Shown here piece after piece: positions 1-5,731 of a stretch of 14,808 bases of DNA. This stretch comes from JAWLBW01 sp041687475 (GTDB lineage: Bacteria > J088 > JAWLBW01). Within the stretch, counting starts at the first letter, position 1. The number at the start of each line of letters is the position of its first letter. The position numbers and the translations under genes were made by a program. Below the pieces are notes generated by a model. The model was given only the letters and a program-made list of their open reading frames with translations, did no database searches and was not told the DNA's origin. The stretch spans positions 1 to 14,808 of the forward strand of contig JAWLBW010000096.1 of NCBI GenBank assembly GCA_041687475.1, in the 5' to 3' direction.

Positions 1-38
1 GCCAGAAGTCCGGCAGCGTGTAAAAGGGATGCATTCAT
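1..38 (-). CDS. 5' end of a gene downstream of DUF3450, probably a MotA/TolQ/ExbB proton-channel protein (partial)
   Basis: Only the first 12 complete codons lie in the window, reading MNASLLHAAGLL on the minus strand. The start is well supported: an ATG at 38-36 lies 1 nt past the DUF3450 stop codon, and a GGAGG Shine-Dalgarno sequence (about 55-51) sits 9 nt before it, inside the end of the DUF3450 gene. Translation is therefore probably coupled to that gene. The product is inferred from context only: in Gammaproteobacteria and Deltaproteobacteria a DUF3450 gene is typically followed by a MotA/TolQ/ExbB-family gene, then ExbD, TonB and TPR genes. The visible residues are hydrophobic, as expected for an N-terminal signal or membrane segment, but are too few to identify the family. 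Confidence 0.5.
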   Translation of the reverse strand, partial: MNASLLHAAGLL

Positions 39-39
39 G

Positions 40-831
40 TCAGTCGCCCTCCGGGTGCTGCGCGGCGGTGGGTAGAACGAAGTAGCCCGAACGTACGTTG
101 GTGCGAAGGGCCGCCATCAGGTTGCGTATCTGGTCCTGCGCGGCCCCCTCGGCATACCGGAAGCCGCCGGCGTTCTTGCCGGGAACCCAGTAGCCGACCC
201 GGTTGTCGTCGGTGCGGAAATAGAGGTTCATCATGCCGATACGCGCCACATCGACGAGCCGGGCGTCGCCCTCGACCTCAAGCGGCTGGCGGAACAGGCC
301 CACCTCGCCGGCGAGTTGTATTTCGTCGGCCAGAAATGCCCAGAGCTGATTGGCGACGCGCGAAGGTTCTAGCAGATTGCCGTTCAGCTGGTCTTCCATC
401 TGTTGCAGGGCGGCCAGTCTGTCTATTTGCTTGAAGGGAAGCGACGACCGCACGTACCGGCGGGCTTCTTCAATGGCGTCCCGAAGTACCGGCGTCAGCT
501 TTTCTCCGCCGATGTCGGGGCTGCTCATGGTTTTTTTCTGTTGGGTAATCTGCTGCTCGATTTTTTTCAGGCGCAGCACCTGGCGCTGACGTTCGGCCGC
601 CAGCTCGGCTTCCTGGCGCAGCAGCGTGGCCATGCGGTTGTCGCGCTCGCGGGCGAGTTCGCGAACCCGGTTGTCGAGCTGCTCGACCTGGCCGCGCAGG
701 GCAATCAGACTCTCGACCAGGGAGTCGACCGGCGCGACGGGTTCGGCGCCACGCACGTCGGCCGCGGAAATCATCACAAGCAGGGCAGCCAGGCAGGCAT
801 GCCTGCGAAGCCGATTCGGGAACATGAACAT
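40..831 (-). CDS. DUF3450 family periplasmic protein (TonB-system associated)
   Basis: A 263-residue secreted protein. The N-terminus MFMFPNRLRRHACLAALLVM has basic residues and a hydrophobic core, with probable signal-peptidase cleavage near residue 28 (ADVRG/AEP). Residues about 40-105 form a long Gln/Glu/Arg-rich coiled coil. The C-terminal half contains VDVARIGMMNLYFRTDDNRV and then GYW, matching the conserved DUF3450 pattern (LR-x-GR-x-ALYYQT-x-D...GYW). Length matches the family (about 250-260). The frame stays open upstream to 1026, but the ATG at 831 is chosen because GGAG lies 9 nt before it and a signal peptide follows at once. The next gene starts 1 nt after this stop codon, indicating an operon. 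The molecular role of DUF3450 is not established; genomic linkage suggests a periplasmic part of an ExbB/ExbD/TonB-type energised transport system. Fairly sure of the family, not of the function. Confidence 0.82.
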   Translation of the reverse strand: MFMFPNRLRRHACLAALLVMISAADVRGAEPVAPVDSLVESLIALRGQVEQLDNRVRELARERDNRMATLLRQEAELAAERQRQVLRLKKIEQQITQQKKTMSSPDIGGEKLTPVLRDAIEEARRYVRSSLPFKQIDRLAALQQMEDQLNGNLLEPSRVANQLWAFLADEIQLAGEVGLFRQPLEVEGDARLVDVARIGMMNLYFRTDDNRVGYWVPGKNAGGFRYAEGAAQDQIRNLMAALRTNVRSGYFVLPTAAQHPEGD

Positions 832-946
832 GGAATACTTCTCCGGAATGCGGGAAAGCGAATGCATGGAAGTGCGCCGTCGGCCATACTCAGGCAAACA
901 GGCAGATTGGCGGTCGGTTTCTTGCCGGTGAACGCAAAAGAAACGG

Positions 947-979
947 CCTGAAAGAATCAGCATCCCTGAAGGAATCAGG
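947..979. promoter_or_regulatory. Two tandem palindromic sites, candidate operator upstream of DUF3450
   Basis: CCTGAAAGAATCAG (947-960) and CCTGAAGGAATCAG (965-978, then G) agree at 13 of 14 positions and are spaced 18 bp apart. Each is also an inverted repeat: CTGA-N5-TCAG in the first, CCTGA-N5-TCAGG in the second. Tandem short palindromes in an upstream region are typical of sites for a dimeric transcription factor. They lie 116-148 bp upstream of the DUF3450 start. The regulator is unknown and the assignment is inference. Confidence 0.45.
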
Positions 980-1265
980 AACGATGGAAAGTGACATTGG
1001 CGACTCACTTGCAGGTGTACTATCAAGCTTCATTAACGCAGGCCATTTCTACCCGTCCGTGTCGCCGTCATTACCGGTTCTTTACGCCGGATGGGCCGAG
1101 GCGGCGACGGTCCATGGGCTGTATGGGCGAGAGACATTCTTCGCCCTGAGAAAGTGCCGGGGGAAGTGGAAATGAAAAAGAGAGGGTGGGCGGTCGGCCC
1201 GCGAGCTGGCGAATCTGCGGGGGCGATGAATCGAGGGCAAGCCCCGGTTCAGCCTGCGGTAAGCA

Positions 1266-1304
1266 GCGAAGGTGGGAGAGGGCGAAGGTGGGAGAGGGCG
1301 GAAG
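1266..1304. repeat. 16-bp tandem repeat, about 2.4 copies
   Basis: The unit GCGAAGGTGGGAGAGG occurs at 1266-1281 and 1282-1297 without a mismatch, followed by a partial third copy (GCGGAAG, one substitution). It lies between the DUF3450 and CheY-like genes and has no obvious function. Confidence 0.85.
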
Positions 1305-1310
1305 ATGAAC

Positions 1311-1326
1311 CCAGGCCTTGGCCTGG
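1311..1326 (-). terminator. GC hairpin after the CheY-like gene, possible weak terminator
   Basis: CCAGGCC-TT-GGCCTGG forms a hairpin with 7-nt complementary arms (the tip would open), 22 nt past the stop of the minus-strand response regulator. There is no clear U-run after it (GGTTCATCTTCC), so it is not a standard Rho-independent terminator. It may pause transcription or protect the 3' end. Confidence 0.3.
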
Positions 1327-1348
1327 AACAGTGCGGCACTTCGCGCAA

Positions 1349-1735
1349 TCAGGCCGCGAGCGGAAGGAGTTTGCTGACCTTGTTGCCGATGGATTTCAGA
1401 AAACCCTGCTTCACCAGTACTTCGGTGGCTCCGGCCTTCTGTGCTCGACTGTGAATGTCGGAGTCGCTCAGTGCGGTGACCACCAGAACGGGAATTTTTT
1501 CGGTCTGCGGCGTACCGCGAAGAAGACGCAGCACGCCGATGCCGTCGAGCCCCGGAAGCATGAGGTCGAGCAGAATCAGGTCGGGGGGAATTTCCCGAAC
1601 CACGCGCATGACATCGCTGCCGCGGTTTACGCGCATCACGATATAGCCTAGCGCCCGCAGCCGGTAGTCGAGCAGCAGGGCGACATCGGGGTCGTCTTCG
1701 ACGACGAGAATGGTTTTTCTGGTAATTTCAGCCAT
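1349..1735 (-). CDS. Single-domain (CheY-like) response regulator
   Basis: A stand-alone receiver domain of 128 residues (MAEITRKTILVVEDDPD...). The phosphorylation machinery is complete. Numbered from this start, it has the acidic pocket E13-D14-D15, the phospho-accepting Asp57 in LILLDLMLPGLDG, Thr87 in LVVTALSD and Lys109 in VLVKQGF. No output domain follows, so it should signal by protein contact or serve in a phosphorelay. No kinase gene is adjacent. It lies divergent to queD with 187-196 bp between them. The start is uncertain: the ATG at 1744 adds only MAC, and neither start has a clear Shine-Dalgarno sequence. I prefer 1735 because MAEITRKTILVVEDD is the more usual receiver N-terminus. 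The family assignment is firm; the pathway is unknown. Confidence 0.9.
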   Translation of the reverse strand: MAEITRKTILVVEDDPDVALLLDYRLRALGYIVMRVNRGSDVMRVVREIPPDLILLDLMLPGLDGIGVLRLLRGTPQTEKIPVLVVTALSDSDIHSRAQKAGATEVLVKQGFLKSIGNKVSKLLPLAA

Positions 1736-1780
1736 GCATGCCATTCTGCGTGGCTTTCGTTACGCGAACATTACCCGGAC

Positions 1781-1815
1781 GATACCGTTGGCACGGTATT
1801 CTTTGATACGGTATC
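1781..1815. promoter_or_regulatory. Cluster of GATACCGT/ACGGTATC motifs in the CheY-like/queD divergent region
   Basis: GATACCGT (1781-1788), ACGGTATT (1793-1800) and ACGGTATC (1808-1815) are three copies of one octamer within 35 bp. The first two are inverted and form a perfect 7-bp stem (ATACCGT/ACGGTAT) with a TGGC loop. A fourth copy with one change, GATACCAT, is at 1903-1910. This could be an operator shared by the two divergent genes. Alternatively, two of the copies may be -10 promoter elements (see the promoter entries). Confidence 0.4.
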
Positions 1816-1836
1816 TGCGATGGAAGGTGGTGAAAA
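1808..1836 (-). promoter_or_regulatory. Candidate promoter of the CheY-like gene
   Basis: On the minus strand TTTTCA (1836-1831) and TACCGT (1813-1808) are separated by exactly 17 bp. They match 4/6 and 3/6 positions of the sigma-70 consensus. The spacing is ideal but the -10 is weak; the same GATACCGT -10-like sequence is found at the HD gene. Confidence 0.35.
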
Positions 1837-1880
1837 TCGCTTGCCGAGCATGCTGTTTTGGGGCGTTGCGCCGGCCGATG

Positions 1881-1910
1881 TTGCTCCGGCGCCGTGCCTG
1901 CTGATACCAT
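1881..1910 (+). promoter_or_regulatory. Candidate promoter of queD-pilZ
   Basis: TTGCTC (1881-1886) and TACCAT (1905-1910) are separated by 18 bp. Transcription would start near 1917, about 15 nt before the ATG at 1932 or 36 nt before the ATG at 1953. This is a weak consensus match supported mainly by position. Confidence 0.35.
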
Positions 1911-1931
1911 GGTCTGTTTACTTCCACTCAT

Positions 1932-2357
1932 ATGAAAGAAGAACACGTACTGATGTACGAAGTATTCAAAGAAACATGGATCTCGGGCGCCCATCGGCTG
2001 CGCGATTACAAAGGCCCCTGCGAGAACCTGCACGGCCATAACTGGCGAATTCGGGTTTATGTCGGCGCCACCGAGTTGAACAGCCTCGGTATGGTCATCG
2101 ATTTCAAGGTGCTCAAGGACGCCATGAAAGAGGTATGCGATCTTTACGATCACACCTACCTTAACGAGGTGCCGCCGTTTGATATCATTAATCCGACGGC
2201 CGAAAACATCTGCCGGCACATTTTCGACGAAGTGAATCGCCGCATTCGCGACGAGCGCGTGCGGGTCACACGGGCCATGGTGTGGGAAACCGCGGGCAGT
2301 TGCGCCACGGTAACCGAGCCCGAACTTCTTCGTTCGCCGGCAGCCGATATCGAGTAG
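1932..2357 (+). CDS. queD: 6-carboxytetrahydropterin synthase / 6-pyruvoyltetrahydropterin synthase family (QueD-like)
   Basis: A 141-residue enzyme of the PTPS/QueD fold. QueD converts 7,8-dihydroneopterin triphosphate to 6-carboxytetrahydropterin in the cytoplasm, the first dedicated step toward preQ0 and queuosine. The zinc ligands are visible as His21 (SGAHRL) and His34/His36 (NLHGHNW). Cys30, four residues before this motif (CENLHGH), fits the catalytic Cys, Asp73-His74 (YDHTYLN) fits the catalytic pair, and Glu119 (VWET) is the substrate-binding acid. The alternative ATG at 1953 (MYEVFKETW) is closer to the usual QueD N-terminus and equally plausible, since neither start has a good ribosome-binding site. 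A PilZ gene follows after 6 bp. No other queuosine genes are in the window, so QueD is the likely but not only possible specificity of this family. Confidence 0.85.
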   Translation: MKEEHVLMYEVFKETWISGAHRLRDYKGPCENLHGHNWRIRVYVGATELNSLGMVIDFKVLKDAMKEVCDLYDHTYLNEVPPFDIINPTAENICRHIFDEVNRRIRDERVRVTRAMVWETAGSCATVTEPELLRSPAADIE

Positions 2358-2363
2358 GAAACC

Positions 2364-2744
2364 ATGTCAACGCACGAACGCCGATCATCGCGCGCGCCCA
2401 TTCAGGTCTGGGTGCGCAGTCTGGGTAAGAACGACGTCAGGGAATGGCTCGACGATGAAACCCTGAGCGGTGACTTTACCTTCGTTTATCAGACGCAGGA
2501 TATCGGCGAGGGCGGGTTGTTCGTCGAGAGCGATGCGCCGTTTTCGGTCGGCGAAGAGCTCGATCTTGAAATCGCCCTGCCGGGCAACTCGTCTTTTACG
2601 GCAAGGGCGCGGGTCAAGTGGGTGCGAGACATCGAAGACGCCGTGCGCGACGGGTACAAGCCCGGCATGGGCCTCGAGTGGATCGATCTGCCGCAGGACG
2701 TGAGAGAAGCCATTCGCGCCTTCCTGATCGAAACGCAGGCATGA
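2364..2744 (+). CDS. PilZ domain protein (putative c-di-GMP effector)
   Basis: A 126-residue protein that is essentially one PilZ domain. PilZ domains bind cyclic di-GMP through an RxxxR motif and a downstream (D/N)x(S/A)xxG motif. Here R6-RSS-R10 matches the first and D46-IGEG-G51 the second, with Gly in place of the usual Ser. The following GLFVES and the later GMGLEWIDL also fit the family, especially the stand-alone PilZ proteins common in myxobacteria and their relatives. The start at 2364 is preceded by AGGA at short spacing and lies 6 bp after the queD stop, so the two genes are probably co-transcribed. The bidirectional terminator at 2767-2793 follows. Its target process (motility, pili or polysaccharide) cannot be read from the sequence. 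Confidence 0.85.
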   Translation: MSTHERRSSRAPIQVWVRSLGKNDVREWLDDETLSGDFTFVYQTQDIGEGGLFVESDAPFSVGEELDLEIALPGNSSFTARARVKWVRDIEDAVRDGYKPGMGLEWIDLPQDVREAIRAFLIETQA

Positions 2745-2766
2745 ACACGCACGAAATCTGCGAATG

Positions 2767-2793
2767 AAAAAAGGGGCCCCGGGCCCCTTTTTT
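2767..2793. terminator. Bidirectional Rho-independent terminator between convergent genes
   Basis: The sequence runs A6-GGGGCCCCGGGCCCC-T6 and is its own inverted repeat apart from the centre. It gives a GC-rich stem with a U-run on either strand. It lies 22 bp after the PilZ stop (plus strand) and 25 bp after the sigma-54 regulator stop (minus strand), so it can serve both. Confidence 0.95.
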
Positions 2794-2818
2794 GCGTTTC
2801 CGATTACCCGAGTCGCCG

Positions 2819-4330
2819 TCAGACTTCCCGCGCCGGGTCTTCCTGATGCAGTTCGGTATCGGGGCCGTTGGCGTTCTTGTAGTCACGCGGTGTCAGGCCG
2901 GCACGCCGCAGCACCTTGCGGAAGTTGCTGCGGTCCATGCCCGCCAGGTCGGCGGCCAGCGTCACGTTGCCGTGCGCCCGCTCGAGCATGAAGCTGCCGT
3001 AGGCCTGGTCGAACTGATCCATGAAAATCTGCTTGGCTTCGCGATAAGGCTTGTCGAGCGGCGCACTGCCCTTGAGCCCCGCCCATTCAACATTCTCTAG
3101 CAGGTGGGCAGGCAGCGCGTCGATACTGATGACATGCCCTTCTTCAAGCACCACGGCGCGCTCGATGATGTTTTCGAGCTCGCGAATGTTGCCGGGCCAG
3201 CTGTATCCTTCCATGATGCGCAGGGCTTCGACACTGATGGTCTTTACGTCGTCGCGCGAAGAATACTTGTCGAGAAAGTGACGCACCAGCAGGGGTATGT
3301 CTTCACGTCTTTCCCGCAGGGGCGGAAGCGGAACGTGAATGACGTTCAGCCGGTAGTACAGGTCTTCGCGGAACTGGCCTTCGCGTACCATTTCCTGGAG
3401 ATTGCGGTTGGTGGCCGCGATGACGCGCACGTCGACCTTCAGCTGTTCGTTTCCGCCCACGCGCCTGATTTCGCCTTCCTGCAGCACGCGCAGAAGCTTC
3501 GGTTGCACCGAGAGCGGCACCTCGCCGATTTCATCGAGAAAGATCGTACCCTGATGCGCTTCTTCGAACAGACCGCGCTTGCGTTGAATGGCGCCGGTAA
3601 ACGAACCTTTTTCATGGCCGAAAAGCTCGCTCTCGAACAGGTTCTCGGAAATGGCCGAGCAGTTCAGGGTAACGAAGGGCCGGTCGCGGCGGTTGCTGTT
3701 GAAGTGAATGCTGCGGGCGACCAGCTCCTTACCGGTTCCGCTTTCGCCTTCGATGAGCACACTCGAGTCGCGCGGCGCGACCTTCTCGATGAGCCGGAAA
3801 ACTTCCTGCAGCTTGGGCGAGTGCCCGATGATGTTCGAGAAGCGATAGCGCTCTTCGACCTCGCGTTCGAGTACGCGCGTCTTCCGCAGCAGGCGTCGGT
3901 GTTCGATGGCCTTGTCGAGTCGCAGTATGACTTCGTCGGGGTTTTCAAATGGTTTCGTGAGAAAGTCGAACGCGCCGCTTTTGACCGCTTCGACCGCCGT
4001 GTTGATGTCGGCGTAGCCCGTCATGAGCAGTACGGTCACATCGGGGGCTTTGCGTTGCAGCACCTTGAGCAGCTGCAGGCCGTCGATGGATGGCATGCGC
4101 ACGTCGACCAGCGCCGCGTCGACCTCGCGTGACTCAATCAGGTCGAGCGCGCGCTCGGGTTCGGCGGTAATGACGACGTCGAAGCCTTCCTGACGGAACA
4201 GCCTGTCGCAGGCGCGAAGCACCGAGTCGTCGTCGTCGACCACAAGAATGGTGCCGCGTTCGTCGCGCATGGGGCGCGCCGCAGGGGCCTGTTCGTCGGC
4301 CGGCATGGAGTGGGAGTCGTTTGAGAACAT
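2819..4330 (-). CDS. Sigma-54-dependent response regulator, NtrC family (REC-AAA+-Fis HTH)
   Basis: A 503-residue transcriptional activator with the full NtrC architecture. The receiver (about 26-140) has acidic residues 32-35, phospho-acceptor Asp76 (ALVDVRMP), Thr104 and Lys126. The AAA+ domain (about 165-395) has Walker A GESGTGKE (195-202), the sigma-54 contact loop as GSFTGA (242-247; GAFTGA is the commoner form), Walker B TIFLDEIGE with Asp266-Glu267, and the RDRPFVTLNC and YSWPGNIREL signatures. A Fis-type helix-turn-helix occupies about 454-479 (GNVTLAADLAGMDRSNFRKV). Phosphorylation should drive ATP-dependent opening of sigma-54 promoters. The kinase gene ends 5 nt upstream, making the pair a clear two-component operon. 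The best Shine-Dalgarno (AGGAGG) sits 13 nt before this ATG, rather far. A 25-residue extension precedes the receiver. No convincing sigma-54 promoter was found in the window, so its targets are unknown. Confidence 0.95.
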   Translation of the reverse strand: MFSNDSHSMPADEQAPAARPMRDERGTILVVDDDDSVLRACDRLFRQEGFDVVITAEPERALDLIESREVDAALVDVRMPSIDGLQLLKVLQRKAPDVTVLLMTGYADINTAVEAVKSGAFDFLTKPFENPDEVILRLDKAIEHRRLLRKTRVLEREVEERYRFSNIIGHSPKLQEVFRLIEKVAPRDSSVLIEGESGTGKELVARSIHFNSNRRDRPFVTLNCSAISENLFESELFGHEKGSFTGAIQRKRGLFEEAHQGTIFLDEIGEVPLSVQPKLLRVLQEGEIRRVGGNEQLKVDVRVIAATNRNLQEMVREGQFREDLYYRLNVIHVPLPPLRERREDIPLLVRHFLDKYSSRDDVKTISVEALRIMEGYSWPGNIRELENIIERAVVLEEGHVISIDALPAHLLENVEWAGLKGSAPLDKPYREAKQIFMDQFDQAYGSFMLERAHGNVTLAADLAGMDRSNFRKVLRRAGLTPRDYKNANGPDTELHQEDPAREV

Positions 4331-4335
4331 GGATG

Positions 4336-5520
4336 TCAGGCAACCTCCTGAAGTCGGGCCGGAAAGCGAACCTGGAAGCAGGCTCCGCTCGGCACCTGGT
4401 TTTCGACGGCAATTTCGCCCTGGTGCTCGCGAACGATGCCGTACACGATGGCAAGGCCGAGCCCCGTACCCTTGCCCTGGGGTTTCGTGGTATAGAACGG
4501 CTCGAAAATATGGGCCCTGGCGCCTTCGGAAATACCGGGGCCTTCATCGCTGACCTGAAGCAGAACCCAATCGCCTTCGGGCCGCACCTTTACCGTAACC
4601 GTTCCGCGCCCGTCCATGGCCTGGTCGGCGTTTCCCACCAGGTTGAGAAGAACCTGCTGCAGGCGATGGGCGTTGCCGGTAATTGGGGGCACGTCTTCAG
4701 TGTCGACGATCACCCGCGACCGGCTTGCCGCCTTGAACAGGGGTTCGGAACTCTTGATCAAGGTGGGCAAATCAATGCTGGTGCGCTCTTCGGGCCGTGA
4801 CCGTCGCGAAAACATCAAAAGGCTTTCGACGATCTTCTTGCCCCGGCGTGCGGCGTGTTCGATTTCTTCGAGGTCGTGGCGCGCCGGATGCTCGGGCGAC
4901 AGATCGCGCGCGGCCGTACGGGCAAAAACCAGAATCGACGCCAGTGGATTGTTGATTTCGTGCGCCACGCCGCCGGCGAGCTGACCGATGGCGGCCATTT
5001 TTTCGCTCTGGGCCAGCTGAGCCTGTGACGTTCGCAGGGCCTGGGTGCGCTCGGCGACCCGTGCTTCAAGTTTTTCGTTCCACGCCCGCAGTTGTTCGTT
5101 CTGATTCCGGGTCAGCTCGAGCAGGCGAGCCACCTCGTCGCGCAGGTCGAGCCTTTCGCGCACCTGCTCGACCATGGCGCGCACGTCTTCTCGTCGCCAC
5201 GGTTTGAGGAAAAAGCGAAAAACCTCGCCCCGGTTAATGGCCTGTTCGGCCAGTGCGATATCGTTGGGTCCTGCCAGGGCAATGCGCGTCGAATCGGGGT
5301 GCAGCCTTGCCGCATCCTGCAGCAGGCCTATGGCGCAGTCGCCGTGAAAGCGCAGGTTTGCGATGATGACGTCGAACGATTCTTCACGCACGCATCGGCG
5401 TGCTTCGCTGCACTCGGTAAGCACCGAGAGTTCCCAGGCCGTTGGCTTGAGAACCTTACGAAGCACGGCCTGCACGTCGTGATCGTCGTCGACCAGAATC
5501 AGGCGGCGAGGTCGATTCAT
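4336..5520 (-). CDS. Hybrid sensor histidine kinase with a degenerate N-terminal receiver
   Basis: A 394-residue cytoplasmic kinase without membrane segments. An N-terminal receiver-like domain (about 6-118) is followed by a coiled coil (about 125-175), a HisKA domain with phospho-accepting His187 (GGVAHEINNPLAS), and a HATPase domain with the N box (LLNLVGNADQAM, Asn297), G1 (DEGPGI), F box (FEPFYTTK) and G2 (GKGTGLGLAI). The receiver keeps acidic residues 11-13 and Lys106 (FFLKPW). However, its phospho-acceptor Asp is Asn55 (IIANLRFHG, codon AAC) and the Thr/Ser switch residue is Ala83. It is therefore predicted not to be phosphorylated at the usual site. The kinase core looks intact, and the partner is almost certainly the sigma-54 regulator encoded just downstream. 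With no sensor or membrane domain, the input must be a cytoplasmic partner, perhaps read by the pseudo-receiver (inference). Confidence 0.93.
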   Translation of the reverse strand: MNRPRRLILVDDDHDVQAVLRKVLKPTAWELSVLTECSEARRCVREESFDVIIANLRFHGDCAIGLLQDAARLHPDSTRIALAGPNDIALAEQAINRGEVFRFFLKPWRREDVRAMVEQVRERLDLRDEVARLLELTRNQNEQLRAWNEKLEARVAERTQALRTSQAQLAQSEKMAAIGQLAGGVAHEINNPLASILVFARTAARDLSPEHPARHDLEEIEHAARRGKKIVESLLMFSRRSRPEERTSIDLPTLIKSSEPLFKAASRSRVIVDTEDVPPITGNAHRLQQVLLNLVGNADQAMDGRGTVTVKVRPEGDWVLLQVSDEGPGISEGARAHIFEPFYTTKPQGKGTGLGLAIVYGIVREHQGEIAVENQVPSGACFQVRFPARLQEVA

Positions 5521-5563
5521 ACCCTTTGTGGTGAAAAAATACCCTGTGTCGGAAGAATGCGAA

Positions 5564-5592
5564 AGTCTAGCATTCGCGCATGCCTATGCCAA
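5564..5592 (-). promoter_or_regulatory. Sigma-70-type promoter of the kinase/sigma-54 regulator operon
   Basis: On the minus strand TTGGCA (5592-5587, 5/6 to consensus) and TAGACT (5569-5564, 4/6) are separated by exactly 17 bp. They lie 44 nt upstream of the kinase start. This would drive both two-component genes constitutively. Confidence 0.65.
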
Positions 5593-5670
5593 CCGAGAGG
5601 GCTTGCCGTGCAGAGCGGCCGCCGGGTGGCCACACTGAGCGAGGGGCGTGTTTCGAGGCACCATCCGCTG

Positions 5671-5703
5671 AAAAAGAAAGGCCGCCTACATGGTAGGCGG
5701 CCT
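5671..5703 (-). terminator. Rho-independent terminator of the 549-residue lipoprotein gene
   Basis: An 11-bp perfect stem (AGGCCGCCTAC with GTAGGCGGCCT, 3-nt loop) is followed on the minus strand by TTTCTTTTT. It begins 29 bp after the lipoprotein stop codon and separates that gene from the kinase operon on the same strand. Confidence 0.93.
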
Positions 5704-5731
5704 CATATTCAGGTCTTTCAACGAAACGCGG

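Larger units (their letters stand above)
832..1348. other. 517-bp intergenic stretch upstream of the DUF3450 operon
   Basis: I see no convincing gene here. The open frames across it are either the upstream run-in of the DUF3450 frame (no ribosome-binding site) or a Pro/Arg-rich low-complexity frame starting at a TTG. It holds two tandem palindromes (947-979), a 16-bp tandem repeat (1266-1304) and a GC-rich hairpin just after the CheY-like gene (1311-1326). I could not place a good sigma-70 or sigma-54 promoter for the DUF3450 operon. The stretch 1180-1260 is GC-rich and may be structured, but matches no RNA family I recognise. Confidence 0.6.

Noticed and set aside
832..1026. A 65-residue N-terminal extension of the DUF3450 protein
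   Set aside because: The upstream ATGs lack Shine-Dalgarno sequences, and the extension would bury the signal peptide. It would also run through the tandem palindromes.
1082..1348. An 88-residue minus-strand frame right after the CheY-like gene
   Set aside because: It has a TTG start without a ribosome-binding site and low-complexity Pro/Arg/Ser content. It includes the translated 16-bp repeat.
1788..1805. TTGGCACG resembling a perfect -24 element of a sigma-54 promoter upstream of queD
   Set aside because: The -12 GC doublet is missing: TT lies where GC should be after the 10-bp interval. The sequence is better explained by the ATACCGT/ACGGTAT inverted repeat.
3104..4132. A 342-residue open frame antisense to the sigma-54 regulator
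   Set aside because: It overlaps a gene with complete NtrC motifs, and no start signal or domain is seen.
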